From: Candidatus Hydrogenedentota bacterium | GTDB lineage: Bacteria > Hydrogenedentota > Hydrogenedentia > Hydrogenedentales > CAITNO01 | Length of the DNA stretch: 54,207 nucleotides | Assembly (NCBI GenBank): GCA_012730045.1 | Contig: JAAYBR010000153.1 | Location: 1 to 54,207, forward strand | Reading direction: 5' to 3' | In this document: in pieces, positions 42,902 to 51,858 of the stretch | Position numbering within the stretch: the stretch's first letter is position 1 | How the letters are laid out: each line of letters starts with the position of its first letter | Program-made: the position numbers and the translations under genes | Notes under the pieces: model-generated | Databases searched by the model: none | Seen by the model: the letters and a program-made list of their open reading frames with translations, nothing else | Told to the model about the DNA's origin: nothing

Positions 42902-44376
42902 GCCGGTTCTCGTCCACGCTCTTCCACACGGCGGTCTACATGGCCGGTCTCATCCTGAACCGGGGCGTGGCCTTCCTGCTGGTGCCGCTGTTCACCCGCA
43001 TCTTCACCCCCGAGGCCTTCACCAAGTGGGACCTCTGCACGACCACGCTGATCCTGCTCTTCCCCGTGCTGGACCTCGGCATGAGCCCGGCGGTGGTCCG
43101 CATCTACCACGACCATGAGTCGGAGAAGGACCGCGGGCGCGTCTTCAGCACGGGGCTTCTCTTTGTGCTGGCAGCCCACGTGCTGATTGTCGGCGCGGGG
43201 TTCCTCTTCGCGCGGCCCCTCGCCGCGATGATTTTCCGCGACGCCGCGGACGCGGACCTCGTGCGGATTGTCTTCCTGTCCGCCGCCGTCACGGCCTACG
43301 GCAAGCAGGCGCTGTCGCTGCTGCGCACCATGCAGCGCAGCGTGCTGTTCTCCATGCTCAACCTGGTGCGCGGCGTGGCCGGGCCGCTGGCGATTCTGCT
43401 CCTGGTGGCGTGGCTGGGGCAGGGGGTCGCCGGGGCGCTCTGGGGCGACCTGTTCGGCCTGACAGTGCTGGCCGCGGCCGCGCTGTGGGTGTGCCGCGGC
43501 CATCTTCGGCCCGAGTTCAGCCCGGGCATGCTGCGGTCGCTGCTGGCCTTCGGGCTGCCGACCATCCCCATGAGCGTGACCGTGGGCATCCTCACCGTGG
43601 CGGACCGCTACTTCCTCGCGCGGATGTTCACGCTGGAGGAGATGGCCCCGTACAGCCTGGGCTTCAAGATCGGCACGCTCATGGCGCTGTTCACGCAGTC
43701 CATCCAGCTTTCCTGGCCGCCGGCGGCCTTCGCCATGATCCTCCGCCCGGACGGCAAGGCGGAGATCGCCCGCGCCGCGCACTGGCTCAACCTGCTCATG
43801 TTCTTCTGCGCCACGGGCGTCACCTGCGCCGCGCCCGAGCTGCTCCGGATCTTCGCGCCCGCCGAGGGCTACGCCGGCGCGCTGGGGATCATCCCGTGGA
43901 TCGCCTACTCCTACGCCGTCCACGGCGCGGTGCAGGTGGTCAACATCGGCATCGGCATCTCCAAGCGCATGGCCTGGGCGGCCGCGGCCACCTGCGGCGC
44001 GGCGGCGGCGAAGATCGCCGTCACCTACTGGTTCATCGTGCACTTCGGCCTGGCCGGCGCCGCCGTGTCCACCCTGGCGGCCTTCGGGCTGGAACTCCTG
44101 CTCACCTGGGTCATCGCGCAGCACATCGTGCATCCGCTGCCCTTCGACACCAAACGCATGCTCGGGCTGTACGCCCTGTCCGGCGCGGCCCTCGCCGCCA
44201 GCTTCCCGCTGTTCACCCTGCCCTATGCGTGGTCGCTGCCCGCGCGCGGTCTGCTGCTGGCAGTCTTCGCGCTGGCCTGTCTGTTCGGGCTGCTCAACCG
44301 CGCGGACCGCGCCGCCCTCGCCCACGCCGGACAGGCGCTAGCACGAAAGGCGCGGGGACGCGTCTCCGGAGGATGA
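42898..44376 (+). CDS. Wzx-like lipid-linked oligosaccharide flippase
   Basis: A 492-residue polytopic protein of the MATE/MOP superfamily with about 12-14 hydrophobic segments. Motifs include NRGVAFLLVPLFTRIFTPE near the N-terminus and FGLPTIPMSVTVGILTVADRYFLAR in the middle. It would flip undecaprenyl-linked oligosaccharide to the periplasm for the adjacent ligase. ATG overlaps the ligase stop by 4 bp. Confidence 0.88.
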   Translation: MSRFSSTLFHTAVYMAGLILNRGVAFLLVPLFTRIFTPEAFTKWDLCTTTLILLFPVLDLGMSPAVVRIYHDHESEKDRGRVFSTGLLFVLAAHVLIVGAGFLFARPLAAMIFRDAADADLVRIVFLSAAVTAYGKQALSLLRTMQRSVLFSMLNLVRGVAGPLAILLLVAWLGQGVAGALWGDLFGLTVLAAAALWVCRGHLRPEFSPGMLRSLLAFGLPTIPMSVTVGILTVADRYFLARMFTLEEMAPYSLGFKIGTLMALFTQSIQLSWPPAAFAMILRPDGKAEIARAAHWLNLLMFFCATGVTCAAPELLRIFAPAEGYAGALGIIPWIAYSYAVHGAVQVVNIGIGISKRMAWAAAATCGAAAAKIAVTYWFIVHFGLAGAAVSTLAAFGLELLLTWVIAQHIVHPLPFDTKRMLGLYALSGAALAASFPLFTLPYAWSLPARGLLLAVFALACLFGLLNRADRAALAHAGQALARKARGRVSGG

Positions 44377-44379
44377 CGC

Positions 44380-45798
44380 ATGAAACGCCGTGAATTTCTG
44401 GGGACGGTCGGGGCGGGGCTGATGGCCGCCGCAAACCGCGCCTGCGGAGCGCCAGCGAAGAAGCCAAACCTGGTGTTTGTCTTCGCGGACCAGTGGCGGG
44501 CGCAGGCTTTCGGATACGCGGGCGACCCGAACGCCGTCACGCCAAACCTGGACCGGCTCGCGGGGCAGAGCGTTAACTTCACCCATGCCGTGTCGGGGTG
44601 CCCCGTGTGCTCGCCCTACCGCGCCAGCCTGCTGACGGGGCAGTACTGGCTGACCCACGGCATCTTCCTGAACGACGTGCCCCTGCGCGACGACGCGGTG
44701 TCCTTCGCCGAGGCGCTGAACGGCGCGGGCTACGGCACGGCGTACATCGGCAAGTGGCATCTGGACGGGCGGGGCCGCTCGTCGTTCATTCCGCCGGAGC
44801 GGCGGCAGGGTTTCGGCTACTGGCGCGTGCAGGAATGCACGCACGACTACAACCATTCGCAGTATTACGCGGACAGCCCGGAGCCCCGGCTGTGGGAGGG
44901 CTACGACGCGGACGCCCAGACGGACGATGCGCTGGCCTGGATCAAGGGCGCGGCGGCGGAAGAAAGACCCTTTGCCCTGTTCCTGTCGTGGGGGCCGCCG
45001 CACAACCCCTATGAGACCGCCCCGGAACGCTGGAAGGCGCGGTTCTCGCCCGACACCATCACCCTGCGACCCAATGTCCCGGAGGAAATGGCGGGGCGCG
45101 CGCGGAAGGATTTGGCGGGGTATTACGCCCACGCGGGCGCGCTGGACGAGAACATGGGCCGCATCCTGGACTTCCTCGACGCGCAGGGGCTTGCGGACGA
45201 CACGATCCTGGTCTTCACGTCGGACCACGGCGACATGCTCGGATCGCAGGGCATGGAGCGCAAGCAGAAACCCTACGACGAGTCCATCCGCGTGCCGTTC
45301 CTGCTGCGCTGGCCCGCGGGGCTGGGAAAGGCGGGCCGCGCGCTGGACACGCCGCTGAACACCCCTGACATTATGCCGACCCTGCTCGGCCTCGCGGGGG
45401 CGGAGATTCCGGCGGCCGCCGAGGGCCGCGACTTCTCGCGCGCCCTGCGGGAGGGGAAACGGCCCGACGGCGACGCCGCGCTCATCCTGTGCGCCCATCC
45501 CTTCGGCGAGTGGGTCCGCACGCGCGGCGGCCGGGAGTACCGGGGCGTGCGCACGGCGCGGCACACCTACGTCCGCAGCCTCGACGGCCCCTGGCTCCTC
45601 TACGACAACGAGGCCGACCCGTACCAGCAGCGCAACCTCTGCGGCGTGAAGGAATACCGGCAGGTGCAGGAAGAGCTGGACACGCGCCTGAAAAAAATCC
45701 TAGCCGCACGCAACGACGCCTTCCTCCCCGGCGACGCGTACGTCCGCCAGTTCGGGTACACCGTGGACGACACGGGCACCGTGCGCTACACGCCCTGA
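44380..45798 (+). CDS. Tat-exported formylglycine sulfatase
   Basis: A 472-residue type I sulfatase with a twin-arginine-like leader (KRREFLGTVGAG). The metal/formylglycine signature is CSPYRASLLTG; the Cys becomes formylglycine and is required for sulfate ester hydrolysis. FADQWRAQ (Asp), HGIFLND, GKWHLDGRG and TSDHGDMLGSQ supply further metal or substrate ligands. Substrate (sulfated polysaccharide versus other ester) cannot be set. Three bp follow the flippase stop. It overlaps the convergent DUF4230-like gene by 13 bp. Confidence 0.92.
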   Translation: MKRREFLGTVGAGLMAAANRACGAPAKKPNLVFVFADQWRAQAFGYAGDPNAVTPNLDRLAGQSVNFTHAVSGCPVCSPYRASLLTGQYWLTHGIFLNDVPLRDDAVSFAEALNGAGYGTAYIGKWHLDGRGRSSFIPPERRQGFGYWRVQECTHDYNHSQYYADSPEPRLWEGYDADAQTDDALAWIKGAAAEERPFALFLSWGPPHNPYETAPERWKARFSPDTITLRPNVPEEMAGRARKDLAGYYAHAGALDENMGRILDFLDAQGLADDTILVFTSDHGDMLGSQGMERKQKPYDESIRVPFLLRWPAGLGKAGRALDTPLNTPDIMPTLLGLAGAEIPAAAEGRDFSRALREGKRPDGDAALILCAHPFGEWVRTRGGREYRGVRTARHTYVRSLDGPWLLYDNEADPYQQRNLCGVKEYRQVQEELDTRLKKILAARNDAFLPGDAYVRQFGYTVDDTGTVRYTP

Positions 45799-46619
45799 GA
45801 CGCGGTACTCATTGCCTTGGCACCTATTTGTGCACTGGAAAACAATTGTGTCGGAAATTCTATCTTTACATCATAATTAGTAAAAGAATAGATTGTCTTA
45901 AACCATCGCTGAGTGGCATTACGTACATCACTTATGAACTCTGGATCGGAATACACATCTGTCATTATCTTATTCTCACACCACTCTTTTACTCTATTAA
46001 TGCCCTCTTGCGGCACAGGCTTTTGTCCACCCGCCCATTGCGGCCACCCTCCAGGAACGCTTTCATCCCACACAAAAGAATAGTCTGTTTCACGCCGAGT
46101 GTCACATGTCAGGACAGGCAACTGCACATGAATAACACCATCCTCCAAGGAAACCTGCACTTTTCTAAGATCAAGCTTGGCAAGGATAGTAACTGTCGCC
46201 ACATAGTCCAAAAAATAACTCCCCTTATCTAACAAATTCCCGCGTTCATCCTCAATATTCGCATTTTCGTCGATCCAAAATCCGCCCTTATCATTTTCTT
46301 TTTTCGGATCATTTCTGTAAGAAGACATAGTCTGATATAGAACCAATTCACCCGTCTTACTGATAGACTCAAGCGTTGCCTGTAGTTCTGATGGACGAAA
46401 TATATATTCGCGAGGTGCTCGCGTGAAGGAAAACAGATTCGCAAGACTCATCGTTCCATAAATAAACAGACAGCACAATAACAAAATAGTGGCCACCGTT
46501 CCAACGGTACTCAGCCAGCCGACCCCCAACACCGTCATCCAAAAACGCATCGTGAGACGGAAAATGCCCATTACCGACTTTCCAAGAAAGAAGAACGCGG
46601 CCTTGACTAGCGTGATCAT
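45786..46619 (-). CDS. Membrane-anchored DUF4230-like protein
   Basis: A 277-residue protein of AT-richer composition than its neighbours. An N-terminal amphipathic/hydrophobic lead plus a strong transmembrane segment (about 36-58) is followed by a domain with SKTGELVLYQT and TILAKLDLRKVQVSLEDG, which resembles DUF4230. Start and stop are tightly coupled to the upstream lipoprotein (ATGA overlap). Likely acts with it in the envelope. The DUF assignment is by eye and tentative. Confidence 0.65.
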   Translation of the reverse strand: MITLVKAAFFFLGKSVMGIFRLTMRFWMTVLGVGWLSTVGTVATILLLCCLFIYGTMSLANLFSFTRAPREYIFRPSELQATLESISKTGELVLYQTMSSYRNDPKKENDKGGFWIDENANIEDERGNLLDKGSYFLDYVATVTILAKLDLRKVQVSLEDGVIHVQLPVLTCDTRRETDYSFVWDESVPGGWPQWAGGQKPVPQEGINRVKEWCENKIMTDVYSDPEFISDVRNATQRWFKTIYSFTNYDVKIEFPTQLFSSAQIGAKAMSTASQGV

Positions 46620-47409
46620 TGTGAAATCTCCTTCTCGACGGGCAACTCAATAGTTCTTGGAGACAATACGCCCTCTTGATATGGCTTTGGGGCAGTATTC
46701 CACTTTATCTCAAGCTCCATCCCTGCGTCGTGCAGAATTGGATTTAGGAGAGAGCAAAGAATCTCCTCCGATTGAATCTTCATGCTTGGGATTAACTCAC
46801 TCATGAGTTTGTCGCCAATCACACTTGAATTCTTGACTAAATATGACTCAATCTTGTGATCCAAATCTCCCCTTGGCACAGAACCGCTAAACCACCCTTC
46901 CCCTTTTACTGCCAAGATACCAATCTTCTTATCAGAACCACCCGTTGTCAGTGTCTTGCTTGAAAGCATAGTTGGCTCGTCTAAGACAACGACCATTCTA
47001 TTCGATGGCATTGAAGGGGATTCAATGGTCAAATCCGAAAGCTGGATTCCATAAGTAATTTTTAGTCGCGCGCGGTATAGGACTTCTTTCGTATATTTGT
47101 CTTTCGGACCACTGCTTTGACCTAGAGGCACATTGACTTCTTCATCGTTATCTTCATCCTTGGGCTCTGCATATCCGCGAACGAGCACATCAAATACCGC
47201 CTCTTGAAGCTCGAGGTTATTAACGGAGAGCCCTGTTAATACCTTAACAGCTTGACTCTTACCCCCCCCGTCCCGTCCACACAACCTTGCAATGTTGTTG
47301 TACATAGCGTGGCGATGCATAGAAATGTCAGAGAGACGTTGGTTACTCTGTAATCTCTGCGCACAGTTTTCTGTGTGCACTTCCTATCAGGGGCTACGTA
47401 ACGTACCAT
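46616..47409 (-). CDS. Frameshifted DUF4230-like lipoprotein gene (G8 tract)
   Basis: In the sequence as given the gene is broken. From ATG 47409, with AGGAGGACAAG just upstream, the reading frame encodes a lipoprotein leader: basic residues, hydrophobic stretch and the lipobox LQGC, Cys at 47281-47283. The frame then meets eight Gs (plus strand C at 47262-47269) and soon terminates. The downstream part (46616 to about 47262) is open in the frame that would follow if the tract had nine Gs, giving one protein of about 264 residues with KITYGIQLSDLTIESP, similar to its partner's DUF4230-like core. Explanations: slipped-strand phase variation, a true mutation, or an assembly error in a homopolymer. 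A shorter internal start is an alternative. Confidence 0.7.
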
Positions 47410-47489
47410 CTTGTCCTCCTGACTCCTCTTTGGCCTATGTGCGCTATTAGACGCCGTGACTCTCAGTCCCTAGCATCGAACCGACCGTG

Positions 47490-47518
47490 ATGGTAGCACA
47501 AGTTCAAGCATTTGTCAA
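47490..47518 (-). promoter_or_regulatory. Strong promoter of the DUF4230-like pair
   Basis: On the minus strand: TTGACA (47518-47513), 17-bp spacer, TACCAT (47495-47490), with TGC before the -10. About 75 nt of leader to ATG 47409. Confidence 0.7.
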
Positions 47519-47653
47519 GCCTTTTGTGATGGATCGCCCAAGAATTTTGCGCCGGAACGGTGAACCGGTTTGGCCGTAGTGCCTGATGACATCCTTACCT
47601 TCGATGTTGCGCGCTCCCCCCGCCTGCACGGCAGAACACCGCCGCGACATCAG

Positions 47654-47682
47654 TTGAACTCAGCTTTGAGTCTCAGTACACT
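47654..47682 (+). promoter_or_regulatory. Promoter of the small Cys-rich gene
   Basis: TTGAAC (47654-47659), 17-bp spacer, TACACT (47677-47682). GGAGGG lies before ATG 47740. Confidence 0.65.
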
Positions 47683-47739
47683 GTCCGGACAAGCCAATTT
47701 TGGAGGTCTCAGCGATTGAACCCATGCAGGAGGGTAAGC

Positions 47740-47949
47740 ATGGCTACTGGAACATATCGAGTTACGGAGAGGAAATGTGCGACGTGCCGCTACTGGGAAG
47801 CTGCGGATAGGCGGGTTACCTTCACGAAGGACAAACCGACCTATGTGATTTGTCCTGTGGGAAACTGCCGCTGCCTGGCGCAAGGAAACCGGACATCGCG
47901 TGCCACAGACCATTGCGTTCGCTGGGCATTGTGGGAGAAACTAGGGTAG
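47740..47949 (+). CDS. 69-residue Cys-rich small protein
   Basis: Six cysteines in KCATCRYW, VICPVGNCRC and HCVRW suggest metal binding (zinc-ribbon type). GGAGGG lies 5 nt before ATG 47740; the longer frame from 47716 lacks support. No family recognised. Located in the AT-richer island, between the DUF4230-like pair and the RAYT element. Confidence 0.65.
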   Translation: MATGTYRVTERKCATCRYWEAADRRVTFTKDKPTYVICPVGNCRCLAQGNRTSRATDHCVRWALWEKLG

Positions 47950-48264
47950 GAGACGGCATCTTGATTTCAATCTAGCCACCAGTGCAAAGACGCCATTAGG
48001 AGCTACCTTCTTCGGTCAGCCCATGGCCGGAAATGGGTTGCCTCAAATCTGTGATCCCTTGAAGGACCATCAAGCCGGCAGCCCTCTTCAACACCAAAGG
48101 TGTTGCCGAATATAGCCCAGGTCAAGCCGCCGCCCGAAGGGCCAGGCTTGCCCTGGGTAAAGACGCACAGTAGCACCTGCCCTGTAGGGGCATCCGAAAT
48201 TCCGCTCACACCCCCGATCCGGTGCCTGTGCTACATTCGTGGCAACCGCAGAAAGGAGGAACTC
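47950..48264. other. Left flank of the RAYT element
   Basis: About 315 bp with no gene. It contains the left 98-bp inverted repeat (48105-48202) and a possible extended -10 TGC-TACATT at about 48229-48237 ahead of the transposase. Confidence 0.6.
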
Positions 48265-48816
48265 ATGCCGCAATCTCTCGCGCATCTTGCGCTTCATGTT
48301 GTCTTTTCGACAAAGGACCGGAAAGCATGGATTGAACCCTCCTCCTTCAGGGAAGAGCTGCACGCGTTTCTCGGAGGGGTATTACGGGGGCACCAATGCC
48401 CGCCGCTTGCGGTGGGCGGCACAGGCGACCATGTCCATTTTCTCTGCCTCCTGTCGCGGACAATAACGGTGGCGGACCTAGTGCGCGTGGCCAAGCGCGC
48501 GGTCACCGTCTGGGCACGGCAGCACGGCCCGGAACACGCGGGCTTTCAATGGCAGAACGGCTACGGGGCGTTTTCCGTGAGTGCGTCCAACGAAGACCAT
48601 GTGCGGGCCTATATCGTGCGCCAGGAGGCGCACCACGAGAAGATGGACTACAAGGCGGAGCTGCGGGAGTTGCTGGCGCGGCACGGGGTCGCGTATGACG
48701 AGCAGTATGTGTGGGATTGAATTTCGGATGCCCCTTCAGGGCATTTTTCAGTAAAGGCCCTGACCCAGGGCAAGCCTGGCCCTTCGGGCGGCGGCATGCC
48801 CTGGGCTATATTCGGC
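48105..48816 (+). mobile_element. REP/RAYT element with 98-bp inverted repeats
   Basis: The left repeat (48105-48202) and right repeat (48719-48816) are gap-free reverse complements with about 82 of 98 matches by hand count. Differences cluster in the middle; the outermost 54 nt differ at only two positions. Each arm folds as a CCCAGGGCA...TGCCCTGGG hairpin plus a shorter ATGCCC...GGGCAT hairpin. A RAYT transposase lies between. The right repeat begins at the transposase stop codon. Confidence 0.82.
48265..48720 (+). CDS. REP-associated tyrosine (IS200-like) transposase
   Basis: A 151-residue Y1 transposase. The HUH motif is DHVHFLC, followed by YGAFSVSASNEDHVRAYIVRQEAHH, in which the Tyr is the probable catalytic residue. 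Such RAYTs process REP hairpins in single-stranded DNA. No TnpB and no full IS ends other than the paired inverted repeats are seen. AAAGGAGGA lies 6 nt before ATG 48265. Confidence 0.9.
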   Translation: MPQSLAHLALHVVFSTKDRKAWIEPSSFREELHAFLGGVLRGHQCPPLAVGGTGDHVHFLCLLSRTITVADLVRVAKRAVTVWARQHGPEHAGFQWQNGYGAFSVSASNEDHVRAYIVRQEAHHEKMDYKAELRELLARHGVAYDEQYVWD

Positions 48817-49083
48817 TGTCCCTTCGGGACAAACACGGCGGCGAAACAGATCAAGCCCATGCGAAGAGTTTTTCCATCAGCGCGTCCGCACGGGACCCGA
48901 AGTAGACGGCATGGAGGCGGTTCACCTCGGGACGATGTTCAGGAGTTCTTCGTTGTATAGGGGGAACGGCAAGAAGGCATCCCGGGTCGCCCATCTGCCG
49001 GCAGGCCCCGGGTCGCGCCGAAAAAAGGAAACGGCCCGTCCTTTATGGACGGGCCGTTGCGCTTTCGGGGAATGTCCGGTGCC
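48721..49083. other. Right flank of the RAYT element and terminator zone
   Basis: About 363 bp: the right inverted repeat to 48816, then unremarkable sequence, then the minus-strand terminator of the FucI-like gene (49021-49058). No gene is seen. Confidence 0.6.
49021..49058 (-). terminator. Rho-independent terminator of the FucI-like gene
   Basis: Perfect palindrome AACGGCCCGTCC/GGACGGGCCGTT with a TTTA-type loop; on the minus strand it is followed by TTCCTTTTTT. It lies 26 bp after the stop. Confidence 0.88.
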
Positions 49084-50490
49084 TCAGACGGGCAGCACCT
49101 CGTAACCGAGGTACTTCTCGAAGGCCTCGCGCACGGGGGCGGCGACGCTGCCCATGGCGACGGCGGTGTGGTGGCGGTGCCCCGCGTAGCCGATGCGCAT
49201 GAGGGACTCCTGGAGGTCCGGGAACTCCGCGACGCCGGCGCAGCCGAAGAAGTCGTCCGGCACGGGATCCGCGGTGAAGCGCCCCTCGCCGAGGTAGAAC
49301 TTCAGGCGGCCGTCCTCCGTGATGAGGTTGCCAAAGGACATGGGGCCGGGGGCGATGCGGCCGGTGTTGCAGCCGTAGGCGCAGCCCTTGCCGACGGAGT
49401 TGGCGAGGATGGCGTGGTCGGTGATGCGCCCCTTGGCGGTCATCATGGCCTGGGGCACGGGCCCGCAGTGGAACAGGATGCACTTGTTGTCGTCGCCGCC
49501 GTAGTTGTTGTTCCAGTCGAGGCAGGTGGCGACGCCGTTGGACGCGGCGGCCAGGGCGCGCATGGTGACGGCGCTGCCGCAGTCCACCTCGCAGGCGACG
49601 GTGATGCCGCGGTTGTTCATCTCGCTGAGGAGGACGCAGGGGGAGATGCCGAGCTGGCGCTGGAGCTCGATCCAGCAGCGGACGGCCATGGCGTCCAGCT
49701 TCAGCTCGTCCACCAGCGTGTCCAGCACGACGCCGAGGCGCACGATGCCGTCGAAGGCGCGCTTGGGCGTGCGGCCCCAGTTGGAGTAGCCCTTGAGCAG
49801 GGCGGCCTTGTCCTTCACCGCCTTGTCCGACGCCTTGAGCGCGTTCATGCGGGCGAAGACCTCGGACATGTCCAGGGTCTCCATGGTGATGCCGCGGCGC
49901 TGGAGGGCGATCTCGTCAATGCGGACGGTCTTGAAGTCCGTGGTGCGCGCGCCAATCGCGCCGAGGACCATGGAGCGCATGGCCTTCACCGTGCGGCAGA
50001 GCCGGTCGAAATAGTCCACGTTCTCCGCGAAGCGCGGGTCGGACGGATGGACGGTGTGCGGCTTGAGCACCGTAAACTCCAGCCCGTACTGGTGGAACAC
50101 GTCCATGATGGAGAACTTGCCGCAGAAGGCGTCGCGGCGCAGCTCGGGGGCCATCTTGTCGAGGTCGTCCGGATAGGCCTGGATGAGGATCGGCACCCCG
50201 GCGTTCTGCAGCGCCGCCACGGCGCCCGTCTCGTCGCCGAAGTTCGGCAGGCACAGGATGACGCCGTCGTACTTGCCCGCGTTGCGGCGCAGGAAGTTCG
50301 CGTACACCTCGCCCTCCGCCGGGGTCTGCACCGCGCCGTGGCGCGTGGCGTCCGCGTCCAGCGCGATCACCTTGTGCCCCAGCTTCTGGAGCGTCTCGGT
50401 CATTTCCTTGCGCGCGCCCGCCTGCAGCGACGCCGGGAAAAACCCGCGGTTACCGAAAAACAGCGCAAACGTGCTTTTGGCCTGCTTCAT
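49084..50490 (-). CDS. L-fucose/L-arabinose isomerase-family protein
   Basis: A 468-residue protein of the FucI-like isomerase superfamily. Visible elements are the N-terminal Rossmann-type segment (KVIALDADATRHGAV), CLPNFGDETGA, HHTAVAMGS near the C-terminus (His ligand) and CEVDCGSAVTMRA (acidic). Fucose/arabinose isomerases use Mn2+ coordinated by two Glu/Asp and one His. Sugar specificity is not decidable here. AGAGGA lies 8 nt before ATG 50490. Confidence 0.82.
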   Translation of the reverse strand: MKQAKSTFALFFGNRGFFPASLQAGARKEMTETLQKLGHKVIALDADATRHGAVQTPAEGEVYANFLRRNAGKYDGVILCLPNFGDETGAVAALQNAGVPILIQAYPDDLDKMAPELRRDAFCGKFSIMDVFHQYGLEFTVLKPHTVHPSDPRFAENVDYFDRLCRTVKAMRSMVLGAIGARTTDFKTVRIDEIALQRRGITMETLDMSEVFARMNALKASDKAVKDKAALLKGYSNWGRTPKRAFDGIVRLGVVLDTLVDELKLDAMAVRCWIELQRQLGISPCVLLSEMNNRGITVACEVDCGSAVTMRALAAASNGVATCLDWNNNYGGDDNKCILFHCGPVPQAMMTAKGRITDHAILANSVGKGCAYGCNTGRIAPGPMSFGNLITEDGRLKFYLGEGRFTADPVPDDFFGCAGVAEFPDLQESLMRIGYAGHRHHTAVAMGSVAAPVREAFEKYLGYEVLPV

Positions 50491-50578
50491 GACGAAATCC
50501 TCTCGTTTTGGTTGCCTGCAAACCCTGACTGTCCACGCCGGCGTTCCGCCGCCGGCGACACCTCTCACTGGCTGCGGG

Positions 50579-51775
50579 TCAGCCCGCCAGCACCGCCGCG
50601 ATGGCCGAGCAGATCCGGTCCATGTTGGACGGCGTCATGCCCGCGACGTTGATGCGGCCGGAGCCGACGATGTACAGCGCGTCTTTTTCGCGCAGCGCGG
50701 TCACCTGGTCCTTCGTCAGGCCGGAGAAGGAGAACATGCCCTTCTGGCGGGTGATGAAGGAGAAGTCCCGGTCCACGCCCTTCGCCTTGAGCGTCTCCAC
50801 AAAAAGCTGGCGCATGCCGTTGATGCGGCCGCACATCTCCACCAGTTCCGACTCCCACAGGGCGCGAAGCTCCGCGTCGTTGAGGATGGTGGACACGACA
50901 AGCCCGCCGTGGGCCGGCGGGTTGGAGTAGTTCGTGCGGACGGCCTTCTCCATCTGGCTGAAGGCGCGGGCCGCCGTGTCGGCGCTGCCGCCCACGAGAA
51001 TCAGCCCGCCGCAGCGCTCGCGGTAGAGTCCGAAGTTCTTCGAGAACGACGTGCAGATGAGCAGTTCCGGCAGCGCCTCCGTGAGCGTGCGCACGCCGAA
51101 GGCGTCCCGCTCCAGGCCGTCGCCGAAGCCCTGGTACGCGAAGTCCACCAGGGGCAGCCAGCCGCGCCGCGCGGCGATCTCCGCAATGGTTTTCCAATGC
51201 CCCGGCTCCGGGTCGAGACCGCTGGGGTTGTGGCAGCACGCGTGCAGCAGCACGACGTCCTCGGCCGGAACGGCCTCCAGGGCGGCGAAGAACGCGTCCG
51301 CCGCCAGCCCCTTCGTCGCCGCGTCGTAGTAGGCGTAGGACTTCACGGCGTGGCCCGCCGCCTGGAAAACCGCCGGGTGGTTCGCCCAGGTCGGGTCGCT
51401 CATCCACACCGTGCGCGCGCCGTAGCCGCGCGTGAGGAAATCCGCCGCCACGCGCAGGGCCGCCGTGCCGCCGGGGGTGTGGGCCGCGCGCGCCCGCCCG
51501 CCCAGGGCCGCCGCGCCCGCCCCGCCGAACACGGTGCGGATCACCGCCTCCGCGTAGGCCGGGTCGCCCGTGATGGGCATGTAGTTCTTGGTGCTCTCCG
51601 TGTCGAGCAGCCGCCGCTCCGCCGCCTTCACCGACTTCAGCACGGGGGTCTGGTTGTCCGCGTCCTTGTACACGCCCACGCCCAGGTTGATCTTCTCCGG
51701 GCGGGGGTCCTTCTTGAAGGCTTCAGTAAGGCCGAGAATCGCGTCGGGGGGTGCCATTTCCAGTCGTTCAAACAC
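50579..51775 (-). CDS. Aromatic/aspartate aminotransferase (class I, AspC/TyrB-like)
   Basis: A 398-residue PLP-dependent transaminase, the usual size. It begins with FERLEMAPPDAILGLTEAFKKD, the family-typical start. It has NLGVGVY, the PLP-binding HNPSG and FAYQGFG (Asp-Tyr), the PLP Lys in SFSKNFGLY and the substrate Arg in GRINVAG. It transfers amino groups between aspartate or aromatic amino acids and 2-oxoglutarate. GTG 51775 is preferred: TTGGAG lies 8 nt upstream. The larger upstream frame is antisense noise. Confidence 0.92.
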   Translation of the reverse strand: MFERLEMAPPDAILGLTEAFKKDPRPEKINLGVGVYKDADNQTPVLKSVKAAERRLLDTESTKNYMPITGDPAYAEAVIRTVFGGAGAAALGGRARAAHTPGGTAALRVAADFLTRGYGARTVWMSDPTWANHPAVFQAAGHAVKSYAYYDAATKGLAADAFFAALEAVPAEDVVLLHACCHNPSGLDPEPGHWKTIAEIAARRGWLPLVDFAYQGFGDGLERDAFGVRTLTEALPELLICTSFSKNFGLYRERCGGLILVGGSADTAARAFSQMEKAVRTNYSNPPAHGGLVVSTILNDAELRALWESELVEMCGRINGMRQLFVETLKAKGVDRDFSFITRQKGMFSFSGLTKDQVTALREKDALYIVGSGRINVAGMTPSNMDRICSAIAAVLAG

Positions 51776-51858
51776 GGGGAGTCTCCAAGTTTGTGCGGTC
51801 GGGGGAGACGGCCCGCGCATCAAACCAGCCCGGTGCGCGGGCCGCTCCGTGGCCGTCC

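Larger units (their letters stand above)
47381..47739. other. Intergenic region with two opposed promoters
   Basis: About 360 bp. The minus strand has the lipoprotein gene's promoter (47518-47490) and its start at 47409; the plus strand has the promoter at 47654-47682. The palindrome GCGCACAG-TTTT-CTGTGTGC lies in the lipoprotein leader (47359-47378). The rest shows nothing recognisable. Confidence 0.6.

Noticed and set aside
47359-47378. Hairpin GCGCACAG-TTTT-CTGTGTGC as a terminator
   Set aside because: It lies inside the translated leader of the lipoprotein gene and has no U-run after it.
48105-48816. A complete IS200/IS605 insertion sequence
   Set aside because: There is no TnpB, and the long hairpin inverted repeats with a lone small Y1 transposase fit a RAYT better.
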